From NCBI RefSeq assembly GCF_029433515.1, contig NZ_JAQTIG010000003.1, forward strand, positions 124,001 through 188,000: a stretch of 64,000 nt of DNA, written 5' to 3'. Both the position numbers and the translations under genes were made by a program. Positions within the stretch are counted from its first letter, which is position 1, and each line of letters opens with the position of its first letter. Below are positions 1 to 8,327 of the stretch, piece by piece. The stretch comes from Lactobacillus sp. ESL0679 (lineage in GTDB: Bacteria > Bacillota > Bacilli > Lactobacillales > Lactobacillaceae). The notes below the pieces were generated by a model. That model was not told where the DNA came from and made no database searches. It saw only the letters and a list, made by a program, of their open reading frames with translations.

Positions 1-1
1 A

Positions 2-637
2 ATCTTGGTAATGACCGGTTGCTTGTCAGTTAATTTGCGGATTATGGGTGGTTCAAATGTCTCTTTGTTAGGACAAAAGACCTTCTTCTCAGCTAAAATC
101 TTCCAATCGCTGCCGCGGTATTTTGATAGTGTCCTAATTGGTGGCGGCACGATTATCTTAATCACCATTTTAATTGCCCTGTTTTTAGAAACTGATCTGG
201 GTCAGGCATTCATTGTAACTGGTGATAACCAAATGATGGCGCGGTCTATGGGTATTAACACCGATAACATGACAATTCTCGGGTTGTCCTTGTCGAACGG
301 GCTAGTTGGTCTAGCTGGTGCCTTAATTGCGCAAAGTAATGGTTATGCGGACGCCAACATGGGAATTGGGATTATCGTAATTGCCTTGGCCTCAATTATT
401 ATTGGTGAAGTTGTCTTCGGCTATTTGACACTTAATCAGCGGTTAATCGCGGTTATCTTAGGTAGTATTATTTACCGGTTTGTTTTATTAATTGTTTTGC
501 AACTAGGCTTTTCAACTAATGACCTGAATCTGATTTCCGCAATTATCTTAGCAATTTGTTTAATGTTGCCGACATTGCGGCACGCGTTAAAACTGGACGG
601 AATTTTACGTAAAGGGGTGAGCCAATATGGAAAATAA
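2..637 (+). CDS. ABC transporter permease, 3' part of gene
   Basis: The open frame enters from the left edge, so the true start lies outside the window; about 211 codons are visible. The protein is strongly hydrophobic, with at least four or five membrane segments (roughly visible residues 45-62, 85-108, 118-143, 148-168 and 175-195). Sequence character and the partner ATPase fit the COG4120/COG1101 uptake systems, which are often annotated as tryptophan or uncharacterised-substrate transporters in lactobacilli. A membrane permease for a small solute is well supported. The substrate is unknown, because the binding-protein gene would lie upstream. The stop overlaps the next gene by 11 bases, so the two are co-translated. 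Confidence 0.85.
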   Translation: MLVMTGCLSVNLRIMGGSNVSLLGQKTFFSAKIFQSLPRYFDSVLIGGGTIILITILIALFLETDLGQAFIVTGDNQMMARSMGINTDNMTILGLSLSNGLVGLAGALIAQSNGYADANMGIGIIVIALASIIIGEVVFGYLTLNQRLIAVILGSIIYRFVLLIVLQLGFSTNDLNLISAIILAICLMLPTLRHALKLDGILRKGVSQYGK

Positions 638-1403
638 ACAGGCAGTTCTGACTTTAGACAAGGTGACAACAGTTGTTAATCAACACACTCCGGCGGCTAC
701 AAAAATTTTGCGCGAGCTGTCACTGACAATTAATCAAGGCGACTTTATTACAATTGTGGGTGCCAATGGAGCTGGTAAATCAACTTTATTTAATACGATT
801 AGCGGGTTGATTACGCCGACGACAGGCAAGATATTGCATCAGGGTCAGGAAATTACCCACCAGTCAGTTGAAAAAAGGACCAGTTTTATCAGTCGCGTTT
901 TCCAGGATCCCAAGATGGGAACCGCGCCAAGAATGACTGTTGCTGAAAATATTATGCTTGCTAAAAAGCGGGGCGAGCGCCGCGGATTGCACCTGCGCAA
1001 ACTAGGAGCACATAAAGCGCAACTACAAAAGATAGCAGCACAGATGGGTAATTCACTGGCTGAAAAGCTGGATACACCAACAGAACACTTATCAGGTGGG
1101 CAAAGACAGACATTAAGTTTCCTAATGGCAACCATCAAACGTCCAGATATTCTTTTGCTAGATGAGCATACGGCGGCGCTGGATCCGAAAACTAGCCGTG
1201 AGTTAATGGCACAGACCAGCCAAATTGTGACCGAGCAAAAGTTAACCTGCTTAATGATTACTCACAGTATGGAAGATGCCCTTAAATACGGGAATCGTCT
1301 GTTAGTGTTGCGAGCTGGCCAAATTGTCGCTGATCTTAACCAAGAACAAAAGTCAAAACTAACTTTGGAAGCATTAATGGCAACTTTTGTTGTTGATGAA
1401 TAA
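627..1403 (+). CDS. ABC transporter ATP-binding protein
   Basis: 258 aa, the usual length for a lone ABC ATPase. Walker A GANGAGKST is near residue 46, the ABC signature LSGGQRQ near residue 155, and Walker B ILLLDEHTAALDP near residue 175; the glutamate after Walker B is present, so the protein should be active. It powers the permease encoded immediately upstream, with which it overlaps by 11 bases. It resembles the COG1101 family (partner of COG4120 permeases). Substrate is not readable from sequence. Confidence 0.9.
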   Translation: MENKQAVLTLDKVTTVVNQHTPAATKILRELSLTINQGDFITIVGANGAGKSTLFNTISGLITPTTGKILHQGQEITHQSVEKRTSFISRVFQDPKMGTAPRMTVAENIMLAKKRGERRGLHLRKLGAHKAQLQKIAAQMGNSLAEKLDTPTEHLSGGQRQTLSFLMATIKRPDILLLDEHTAALDPKTSRELMAQTSQIVTEQKLTCLMITHSMEDALKYGNRLLVLRAGQIVADLNQEQKSKLTLEALMATFVVDE

Positions 1404-1462
1404 TATTGAAGAAAATGTGATTTTTACTTGATATATTTGTATAATAATACAGAGGTGAAATC

Positions 1463-1804
1463 ATGGAATTAGGTTCAATATCAGAGTGGGTTACAGCATT
1501 AGCGGAGATTGCGGCTGTCTGTGTTGCGTTGTTTTTGCCATATTATGAAAAAAAGCAGGAACGTAATAAGCGGTCACGCAATTTGCGGTTGATTTTTAAG
1601 GCTTTTATTAAGGATGCGTTGGAAGAAGACGATACCAAGAAGCTGGAATCATATTTTAAAATTAGTTATTTGATTAATGACAGCGAGGATAATGAGCAGA
1701 TTTTTTCATTAATCCAGCAGGCAATTATGGTAATTAACGATCACCAAATTACTGCTGAACAAAAAGAAAAAGAAGTTCAAGAAATTGTCGATTGCTTTGA
1801 TTAA
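1463..1804 (+). CDS. Small single-pass membrane protein of unknown function
   Basis: 113 aa, not recognised. Residues about 8-28 are hydrophobic (a probable membrane anchor), followed by a very basic stretch (KKQERNKRSRN, residues 31-41) and a charged, helical, acidic C-terminal half, so the bulk probably lies in the cytoplasm. A good ribosome site (agaggtga) precedes the ATG, and TATAAT at 1440-1445 is a possible -10 box. It stands alone between the ABC operon and a terminator. No function is proposed. Confidence 0.7.
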   Translation: MELGSISEWVTALAEIAAVCVALFLPYYEKKQERNKRSRNLRLIFKAFIKDALEEDDTKKLESYFKISYLINDSEDNEQIFSLIQQAIMVINDHQITAEQKEKEVQEIVDCFD

Positions 1805-1809
1805 TAAAA

Positions 1810-1838
1810 CCACGTCTAGTGTTTAGGCGTGGCTTTTT
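1810..1838 (+). terminator. Rho-independent terminator
   Basis: A seven-pair stem (CCACGTC with GGCGTGG, one G-T pair) is followed by a run of six T. It ends the small membrane-protein transcript. Confidence 0.8.
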
Positions 1839-1864
1839 TCTTGAAAAACGTTAATTTTAAAAAT

Positions 1865-1889
1865 CTTAGTTTATTAGTAGTAAACTAAG
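1865..1889. promoter_or_regulatory. Perfect 9-bp inverted repeat, likely operator
   Basis: CTTAGTTTA, seven bases, then TAAACTAAG: a perfect inverted repeat ending about ten bases before the Shine-Dalgarno sequence of the amidohydrolase gene. There is no T-run after it, so it is more likely a binding site for a dimeric repressor (MarR- or TetR-like sites look like this) than a terminator. No regulator is encoded next to it. Confidence 0.55.
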
Positions 1890-1911
1890 GACTAACAACG
1901 GAGGTTTAATA

Positions 1912-2877
1912 ATGAAGAAGATTGATGGACACTTGCATTTAGTGCGCTCACTTGCCGGCTTTAATGGCAAAGGCAGCCTAACAGCTCTAGGTAATGGCCG
2001 GGCAATTTGGGATAATGATCAAACCGTGATTAAGCTGCTTCCAGATGGGTGGGGTGATGATACCTTTACTGCTGAATCGGCGTTAAAAGTCTTAGCAGCT
2101 AACGAAGTTGCAAAAGCCGTTTTATTGCAGGGGAGTCTATATGGCTTTCAAAATTATTATTCTTATCAGGCGGTTAAAAAATATCCTGACCACTTTATTG
2201 GTGCCTTTTCGGTAGACCCGTTTAGTGAATTTTATATGCAAATTGTTAAGCGGCATGTTGAGAAACTGGGCTTTAGGGCGATGAAGTTTGAAATTAGTCA
2301 GGGTGGTGGCATGACCGGGTATCATGTGACCACGCCGTTTCGGCTGGATACCGATCCGCGCATTGGCCGCATTTTTCATTATCTTAGCGATTATCCCGGC
2401 TTTGTGGTCACTGTGGATTATGGTGATTATTCACAAACCAGCTATCAGCCGGAAGCAATTGTCAACTTAGCTAAAATGTACCCTCAATTAGACTTTGTGG
2501 TTTGCCATTTGTCTTTTCCAAATGCTGATCATTTAGATCGACTGCAAAATGCACTTGAGCAGTGGCAGCCTTACCACAATATTTATACTGATATTGCAGC
2601 AATTCAGGATATTGAAGGTGAAACTGCTGAACCATTTGCGCGTTGTCAAAAAGATGTCACGCTTGCTAAACAAGTCCTGGGTGCTAAGCGGATTATTTGG
2701 GGTAGTGACGCACCGTGGTCGGCTACCTTTAATTCTTACCATAGTTTAGCAACTTGGTTAGAGCGGACTACGATTTTTACTCCAGGTGAACTGGCAGATG
2801 TGATGTACAACAATGCTAATCGAATTTATTTTAAAAAAGCGGCAATTGCAGCTGTTAAGTTAGCTAATGAAGGTTAG
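1912..2877 (+). CDS. Amidohydrolase family protein (COG2159-like)
   Basis: 321 aa cytoplasmic enzyme. The N-terminal metal motif DGHLHL (residues 4-9), a CHLSF histidine near residue 197 and GSDAPW near residue 263 are the metal-binding landmarks of TIM-barrel amidohydrolases of the decarboxylase/hydrolase class. This family acts on carboxylated or lactone substrates, but the substrate here cannot be read. The ATG follows a strong aaCGGAGG site. It is 20 bases upstream of a 2-hydroxyacid dehydrogenase and probably forms a two-gene operon with it, under the inverted repeat at 1865-1889. This suggests catabolism of a small carboxylic acid, which is inference. Confidence 0.75.
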   Translation: MKKIDGHLHLVRSLAGFNGKGSLTALGNGRAIWDNDQTVIKLLPDGWGDDTFTAESALKVLAANEVAKAVLLQGSLYGFQNYYSYQAVKKYPDHFIGAFSVDPFSEFYMQIVKRHVEKLGFRAMKFEISQGGGMTGYHVTTPFRLDTDPRIGRIFHYLSDYPGFVVTVDYGDYSQTSYQPEAIVNLAKMYPQLDFVVCHLSFPNADHLDRLQNALEQWQPYHNIYTDIAAIQDIEGETAEPFARCQKDVTLAKQVLGAKRIIWGSDAPWSATFNSYHSLATWLERTTIFTPGELADVMYNNANRIYFKKAAIAAVKLANEG

Positions 2878-2897
2878 TCACTAGAAAGGAATTTTTA

Positions 2898-3869
2898 ATG
2901 AAACGAAAAGTATTGGTAACAGGGAAAGCTCCCGAATCAGGAATTAAAAAGCTGCAGGCAGAGTTTGATGTTACTTATCCACTAGACAAGCCGTTTTCAC
3001 GTAGAGAAGTATTACAAATGTTGCCCGAATATGATGGCTTGCTCTTAATGGGGCTAAAGGGCGATCGCGAGTTAATTGATACTGGCACTAATCTGAAAAT
3101 TATTGCTACAAGTGGTGTGGGCTTTGACCATATCGATATTAATTACGCACAAGCTAAGGGGATTGTGGTTGCTAATACCCCGCAGGCAGTACGGATGCCA
3201 ACAGCGGAAATGACCATTGCATTATTGCTGGCAACTGTGCGTCGACTGCATGTGTATGATCAGAATTTACGCTCGGGTAACTGGCTTGATGCCGGTCAGC
3301 TGCAGAATATGGGGATGAGCCTAGAAGGTAAGACCTTGGGCATTTACGGCATGGGACGAATTGGCAGTACTGTCGGTCAATTTGCCCAAGTATTGGGGAT
3401 GAATGTCATTTATAATAAACGCCACCGTTTAAGTCCCACTAAGGAACAGGAGCTTAATGTTAAATATGCGGATTTTTCAACGTTGATTAGGGATGCAGAT
3501 GTCATTACCTTGCATGCTCCGTCAACGCCGCAAACTGCCGGAGTTTTTGATATTGATGTTTTTAACCAAATGAAGCGGACAGCTTATATTATTAATACTG
3601 CGCGGGGCAAGTTAATCAACCAAGCGGATTTAATTACTGCTTTAGAAAATAAAACGATTGCTGGTGCGGGACTTGATGTGTTTGAAACTGAACCTGAAGT
3701 CCCAGAGGCTTTGCGAGCATTAGATAACGTAGTGCTATCGCCGCATGCCGGCACTGGAACACTGGAAGCACGGACGGCGATTGCTAGAGAGGCTTCGGTA
3801 AATATCATCGCCCTATTGCGAGATGGCCAGGCTAAAAATATGGTTAATCAGGTTGCACAATATTTATAA
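2898..3869 (+). CDS. NAD-dependent D-isomer 2-hydroxyacid dehydrogenase
   Basis: 323 aa, the normal family length. The Rossmann motif GIYGMGRIGS lies near residues 147-156. The catalytic set is visible: Arg in NTARG (about 234), Glu in FETEPE (about 263) and His in SPHAGTG (about 283). The enzyme interconverts a 2-oxoacid and a D-2-hydroxyacid with NAD(P)H. It is closer to the glyoxylate/hydroxypyruvate and phosphoglycerate dehydrogenase branch than to the D-lactate dehydrogenases used in fermentation, judging by general character only. It is co-oriented with the amidohydrolase upstream, and the two may act on one pathway. Confidence 0.85.
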   Translation: MKRKVLVTGKAPESGIKKLQAEFDVTYPLDKPFSRREVLQMLPEYDGLLLMGLKGDRELIDTGTNLKIIATSGVGFDHIDINYAQAKGIVVANTPQAVRMPTAEMTIALLLATVRRLHVYDQNLRSGNWLDAGQLQNMGMSLEGKTLGIYGMGRIGSTVGQFAQVLGMNVIYNKRHRLSPTKEQELNVKYADFSTLIRDADVITLHAPSTPQTAGVFDIDVFNQMKRTAYIINTARGKLINQADLITALENKTIAGAGLDVFETEPEVPEALRALDNVVLSPHAGTGTLEARTAIAREASVNIIALLRDGQAKNMVNQVAQYL

Positions 3870-3883
3870 GGAAGAAATAAGAC

Positions 3884-3921
3884 AAAACAGGCTGGAAAGT
3901 AATTGCTTTCCAGCCTGTTTT
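3884..3921. terminator. Bidirectional terminator
   Basis: A 16-bp perfect stem (AAAACAGGCTGGAAAG and its complement, 3884-3899 and 3906-3921) with a six-base loop sits between convergent genes. T-runs are present in both directions. Confidence 0.9.
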
Positions 3922-3927
3922 ATTTGG

Positions 3928-4689
3928 TTAAAGTTGAACCTGAATGACTTGTATCCCTGCCTTAATAAAATCATTAATAATCTTCTTGGGTGTAAAAGAA
4001 TCGGTGATTAGTAAGTCGATGTCGGTTGCTTGGCAAATTGTGAAGTTAGAGAACTGCTTGAATTTACTATAATCAGCAACCACAATTAGTTTTCGAGCAT
4101 GTTTAATAATTGCCTCATTAACTTTGGCTTCTTCAATAAATGGTGTAGAAACGCCACGATTTAAACTAAGTCCAGCACAACCAATAATTGCCCAATCGGC
4201 ATAAATTTTTAAAAATGGCTCAATTGCTAAATCCCCGCTCATAATCATTTTACGACTGATATTGCCACCACTTAAAATAATTTTGCTATTGCTGGCACGC
4301 ATATCCAAATTTCCCGCATAACCATTATTAGTTAAGATATTAACGTCTTTTCTTAACAAATATGGGATAGCCTCAAAGGCTGTTGTACTTGAATTAACAA
4401 AGACCCAATTGTGCTTTTCAACGTGGGATGAAGCCTCCTTACCAATTCGCTGCTTGATGTAACTTACAGAGTCTGTAAACGGAATTTCTTCAGGTTTGAC
4501 TAAGGAAATAATTCCTTTTTCTTGTTCGATTTGTCCCTGATTGGCTAAATTACTGCAATCACGGCGAACTGTCATTATTGATACGCCTAATTTTTTACTA
4601 AGGTCATCTAACGAAATGTTTTTTTGATGATTTAGCAAGTCGATGATTTTTTTTCTTCTATTTTTTATTTCTTGGTATGAATTTTTCAT
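3928..4689 (-). CDS. ulaR: DeoR-family transcriptional regulator of the ascorbate operon
   Basis: 253 aa, typical for DeoR repressors. The N-terminal helix-turn-helix (about residues 18-55, DDLSKKLGVSIMTVRRDC) is followed by a sugar-phosphate-binding domain with LIVVADYSKF near residue 205. It is divergent from ulaG and the ascorbate PTS genes, and the intergenic region holds repeated TATCAT/ATGATA elements that should be its operators. In E. coli, UlaR is a DeoR repressor relieved by L-ascorbate 6-phosphate. The same role here is inferred from context, and the gene symbol is based on that context. Confidence 0.85.
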   Translation of the reverse strand: MKNSYQEIKNRRKKIIDLLNHQKNISLDDLSKKLGVSIMTVRRDCSNLANQGQIEQEKGIISLVKPEEIPFTDSVSYIKQRIGKEASSHVEKHNWVFVNSSTTAFEAIPYLLRKDVNILTNNGYAGNLDMRASNSKIILSGGNISRKMIMSGDLAIEPFLKIYADWAIIGCAGLSLNRGVSTPFIEEAKVNEAIIKHARKLIVVADYSKFKQFSNFTICQATDIDLLITDSFTPKKIINDFIKAGIQVIQVQL

Positions 4690-4737
4690 TTTAGTTCCCT
4701 AGTTAATAATAATGCCCAACATTTTCTATCAAAAAAG

Positions 4738-4755
4738 TATCATAAAAATATGATA
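4738..4755. promoter_or_regulatory. Operator candidate 1 for the DeoR regulator
   Basis: TATCAT, six bases (aaaaat), ATGATA: an inverted repeat in the divergent promoter region, on the regulator side. A lone half-site TATCAT recurs at 4789-4794 and a second full site at 4808-4824. Confidence 0.6.
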
Positions 4756-4807
4756 AAAACTAACATTTAGCTACATTTTATTTAAAAGTATCATAAAAAC
4801 ACCAAGT

Positions 4808-4824
4808 TATCATAAAATATGATT
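4808..4824. promoter_or_regulatory. Operator candidate 2 for the DeoR regulator
   Basis: TATCAT, five bases (aaaat), ATGATT: a second copy of the repeat, on the ulaG side and abutting the cre box. Its repetition across the divergent region argues for cooperative or looped repression. Confidence 0.6.
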
Positions 4825-4837
4825 GAAAGCGATAACA
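4824..4837 (+). promoter_or_regulatory. cre site (CcpA binding)
   Basis: TGAAAGCGATAACA matches the consensus TGWAANCGNTNWCA at every position. It lies 56 bases before the ulaG start and immediately next to an operator copy, so the ascorbate operon should be under carbon catabolite control. Confidence 0.85.
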
Positions 4838-4892
4838 CAAAACAATATAATCTGTTATGAAAACAAATAAAGATACTTTTTAGGAGGAAAAA

Positions 4893-5966
4893 ATGTCAAA
4901 ACCTACAAATATTAATGAAGTTACACCTGCAGTTTTTGCGGAAAACAATTTCCCTGAATGGGGTACATATCTAAATGAACAGATTGCAGATAAACAAGTA
5001 CCCGAAAAGTCATTCTCAATTTGGTGGCTAGGATGTATGGGAATGTGGCTCAAGACGCATGAAGGTACCAATATCGCTATTGATATGTGGAATGGCACAG
5101 GTAAGCACACACACGGTGACGGTAAAATGCGTAAAGGTCACCAAATGATGCGGATGACCGGTGGGGAAGCCTTACAGCCAAACATGCGTAACAAGCCATA
5201 CGTAATTGATCCATTTGCAATTAGAGACTTGGATGCATTGTGCGTTACTCATACTCACCACGATCACTTAGATATTTATACTGCAGCTTGTGTAAATAAG
5301 TTCTGTCCAAATGCTAAGTTTATTGGGCCTCAAGGAGTTGCCGATGAATGGAAGTCGTGGGGTGTTCCTGAAGAAAAAATCATCGTTGTAAAGCCAGGTG
5401 ACGAAGTCAAGGTAGGCGCTGTAACGATCAAGGCTCTAGAAGCTTTTGATAGAACAGAATTAGTAACTGAAGACGATCCTAATGTTAAATTGGCTGGGAC
5501 GAAGCCAAAGGAAATGGCAAAGTTGGCCGTAAATTATCTTCTTGAAACTTCAGGTGGTAATTTATATCACTCAGGTGATTCTCATTATTCTAACACTTAT
5601 GTTAAGCATGGTAATGAAAATAAAATTGATGTTACATTATGTGCTTATGGTGAAAATCCTCGTGGTATTACTGATAAATTGGATGATTCACAAGTTTTAC
5701 GAATGGGTGAAGCTTTGAATACTAAAGTAATTATTCCAATGCACTATGATATTTGGTCAAATATTTATAGTGATCCTAAAGATATTTTAGCTTTATGGAG
5801 CAGAAAAAAGTACCGCTTACAATACAAATTTAAACCATATATTTGGCAAGTTGGCGGCGAATTCAATTATCCACAAGATAAAGATAATTTTGAATACATG
5901 TATGATCGTGGCTTCCATGATGCTTTTAAGAATGATCCAGACTTACCATTCCCAGAATTATTATAA
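4893..5966 (+). CDS. ulaG: L-ascorbate-6-phosphate lactonase
   Basis: 357 aa, as in UlaG proteins. Metallo-beta-lactamase fold with the metal motif THTHHDHLD near residues 118-126 and further ligands in YHSGDSHYS near residue 226. The enzyme opens the lactone ring of L-ascorbate 6-phosphate made by the PTS, giving 3-keto-L-gulonate 6-phosphate in the cytoplasm. It is the first gene of the operon, behind a strong AGGAGG site, directly followed by the three PTS subunits and then the decarboxylase and epimerases. Confidence 0.95.
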   Translation: MSKPTNINEVTPAVFAENNFPEWGTYLNEQIADKQVPEKSFSIWWLGCMGMWLKTHEGTNIAIDMWNGTGKHTHGDGKMRKGHQMMRMTGGEALQPNMRNKPYVIDPFAIRDLDALCVTHTHHDHLDIYTAACVNKFCPNAKFIGPQGVADEWKSWGVPEEKIIVVKPGDEVKVGAVTIKALEAFDRTELVTEDDPNVKLAGTKPKEMAKLAVNYLLETSGGNLYHSGDSHYSNTYVKHGNENKIDVTLCAYGENPRGITDKLDDSQVLRMGEALNTKVIIPMHYDIWSNIYSDPKDILALWSRKKYRLQYKFKPYIWQVGGEFNYPQDKDNFEYMYDRGFHDAFKNDPDLPFPELL

Positions 5967-6002
5967 TTATTTTTTTAGATAATTATATGACAGGAGGGAA
6001 TT

Positions 6003-6479
6003 ATGCTACGTTATTTTTTAGAAAATCATTTGATTAATATCAGTACAGAGCATCCGCAAAATTGGGAAGATGCAATCAGAGTTTCTGGTGAAATTATGAA
6101 GTCAAATAATCTTGTTACTGATAAGTATGTTGATCAAGTAATTGCTGATGTTAAAAAGTATGGTCCGTATATTGTGATTGTACCTGGGGTTGCTATGCCT
6201 CACTCACAAGCGGATAGTTCAGGTGTTTTGGGTACTGGTATTGGTCTAACAATTTTTCCAGAAGCAGTTTCCTTCGACAAAGATGATTCTGAAAAGGATG
6301 CTCAGTTGTTCTTTATGTTAGCTGCCAAGGATAACAAGCAGCATATGGAGAATATTGCTAACTTGTCCAATATGCTAATGGAAGATGGCTTGATTGAAGA
6401 CTTACGAAAAGTTAAAAGCTTAGAAGATTATCATCAGGTAATGGACAAGTACGAATTAAGCACAGAAGAGAGTAGGTAA
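6003..6479 (+). CDS. ulaC: PTS ascorbate-type EIIA component
   Basis: 158 aa cytoplasmic phosphocarrier of the fructose/mannitol EIIA fold. The phosphorylated histidine is most likely His67 in VAMPHSQ. It takes phosphate from HPr and passes it to the small EIIB encoded two genes on. The start at 6003 follows AGGAGGG. It is encoded 36 bases after ulaG and only four bases before the EIIC gene. Confidence 0.92.
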   Translation: MLRYFLENHLINISTEHPQNWEDAIRVSGEIMKSNNLVTDKYVDQVIADVKKYGPYIVIVPGVAMPHSQADSSGVLGTGIGLTIFPEAVSFDKDDSEKDAQLFFMLAAKDNKQHMENIANLSNMLMEDGLIEDLRKVKSLEDYHQVMDKYELSTEESR

Positions 6480-6483
6480 GCAA

Positions 6484-7980
6484 ATGCAAAATGTTTTAAA
6501 TGTTTTACTAGCCATTTGGAGCTACTTTGCCACTAATGTTTTAGGACAACCTGCATTTATGATCGGTTTTATTGTTTTGATCGGTTATATTTTGGAACGT
6601 AAAAAGTGGTACGAAGTCTTGTCTGGCTTTTTAAAGGCTACAGTCGGGTACTTTATTTTGTCAGCTGGATCAGGTGGACTAGTTAATACTTTCCGACCAA
6701 TTTTGGTTGGATTAAAAGATCGTTTTCATTTAAGTGCGATGATTATTGACCCATATTTTGGACAAAATGCCGTTAATGCGGGGATTATGCAACGATTTGG
6801 TCGTTCTTTTGCAGATACCATGTTGTTACTCTTGTTTGCATATATTATCAACATTTTGTTGGTGCGCTTTTCTAAATACACTAAATTAAGAGCAGTTTTT
6901 ACAACTGGTAATGTTCAAGTTCAGCAGGCTGCTACTGCTTTCTGGCTAATTCTGTTTTGTTTTCCAACTTTAAATAGATTGTCAATTTTGGCAATTATGA
7001 GTTTGATCTTGGGACTTTATTGGGCCGTTGGTTCCAACTTAACTGTTGGGATTACGCAAGAGTTAACTGATGGTGCTGGTTTTGCGGTTGCTCACCAACA
7101 AATGTTTGGAATTTATTTCTTTGCTAAAATTTCTGAACTGCTTGAAAAGCATTCTATGAAAAAGGGCAAGGAAAATAAAAATAAGCGACTTGAAGATATT
7201 GAATTGCCTAGTTTTATGTCAATTTTTAATGACAACATGGTTTCAACTTCGTTGTTAATGCTGGTATTCATTGGTGCAATTTTAATCGTATTAGGTCCAG
7301 ATTACTTAACTAAGGCTCATTTTATGCAAAAGGGTCAAAGCTTCGTCTTTTACATTTTGCAAACAGCCTTACAATTCTCAGTTTATCTTGCGATTTTACA
7401 GTTAGGTGTTAGAACTTTCGTTAATGAATTAACAGAATCCTTCACGGGTATTTCTGATAGATGGCTGCCTGGTGCAGTACCTGGTATTGATGTTGCTGCA
7501 ACCTTAGGCTTTGGCTCACAAAATGCACAAACGATTGGGTTTATGTTTGGTGCATTAGGTCAATTTACAATGATCTTTTTGTTACTGATCTTCCATTCAC
7601 CTACTTTGGTAATTGCAGGCTTTATCCCACTGTTCTTTGATAATGCTGCAATTGGTTTGTACTCTAACGATCGTGGTGGTTACAAGTGTGCCATGATAAT
7701 GCCGTTTATTTCTGGCTTAATTCAGGTTGCTGGTTCAGCCTTAATTGCTACTTGGGTTGGTATGGCTCGTTATGGTGGCTACCTTGGTATGTTCGACTGG
7801 GCTACTGTTTGGCCATTCTTCACTGTGATTATGAAGTACTTAGGTTACTTTGGTGTTGCGATTATCATTATTGCCTTGCTGGCAATTCCACAATTACAGT
7901 ACCGCGCAGACCCAGAAGGCTACTTCTTAATTACTGAAGATTACTCAGCTTGGGAAAAGTTAAATCATAAAGAAAAATAA
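6484..7980 (+). CDS. ulaA: PTS ascorbate transporter EIIC
   Basis: 498 aa integral membrane protein of the UlaA (SgaT) family, with about eleven hydrophobic segments across the whole length and the conserved-looking stretch PGAVPGIDVAATLGFGSQNA in the second half. It carries L-ascorbate across the membrane during phosphorylation. It is somewhat longer than E. coli UlaA (about 465 aa), mainly at the loop near residues 220-240 (KKGKENKNKR). It sits between the EIIA and EIIB genes of the same system. Confidence 0.93.
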   Translation: MQNVLNVLLAIWSYFATNVLGQPAFMIGFIVLIGYILERKKWYEVLSGFLKATVGYFILSAGSGGLVNTFRPILVGLKDRFHLSAMIIDPYFGQNAVNAGIMQRFGRSFADTMLLLLFAYIINILLVRFSKYTKLRAVFTTGNVQVQQAATAFWLILFCFPTLNRLSILAIMSLILGLYWAVGSNLTVGITQELTDGAGFAVAHQQMFGIYFFAKISELLEKHSMKKGKENKNKRLEDIELPSFMSIFNDNMVSTSLLMLVFIGAILIVLGPDYLTKAHFMQKGQSFVFYILQTALQFSVYLAILQLGVRTFVNELTESFTGISDRWLPGAVPGIDVAATLGFGSQNAQTIGFMFGALGQFTMIFLLLIFHSPTLVIAGFIPLFFDNAAIGLYSNDRGGYKCAMIMPFISGLIQVAGSALIATWVGMARYGGYLGMFDWATVWPFFTVIMKYLGYFGVAIIIIALLAIPQLQYRADPEGYFLITEDYSAWEKLNHKEK

Positions 7981-8010
7981 TATTTGTTTTAGGTTAAAGG
8001 AACGAGAATT

Positions 8011-8316
8011 ATGAAAATTTTGACTGCATGTGCTAACGGTTCAGGAACCAGCTTAATGTTGATGAGAACTGTTAAAAAGACAATGGAAAAAATGGGTTAT
8101 CAGATTACGCAAGCTGACCATACTTCAATTTCAGAAGCTAAAGGAATTGCCCGTAATTATGACGTTGTTTTTACTTCAATTCCATTTATTAAAATGTTTG
8201 ACGAAGTAAAAAAACGTGGTGGTGAAGTAATTGGTATTAAGAATGTTATCTCAGCTAAAGAAGTTGAAGATAAGATTAATGAATCTGATATTCCAACAAA
8301 ATTCAAGAAAAATTAA
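8011..8316 (+). CDS. ulaB: PTS ascorbate EIIB component
   Basis: 101 aa, the normal size for UlaB. The phosphorylated cysteine is Cys7 in ILTACANGSGTS, at the start of a P-loop-like turn. It accepts phosphate from the EIIA and phosphorylates ascorbate bound in the EIIC. It is 30 bases behind the EIIC gene and 11 bases before ulaD. Confidence 0.93.
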   Translation: MKILTACANGSGTSLMLMRTVKKTMEKMGYQITQADHTSISEAKGIARNYDVVFTSIPFIKMFDEVKKRGGEVIGIKNVISAKEVEDKINESDIPTKFKKN

Positions 8317-8327
8317 AGGAGATAATA

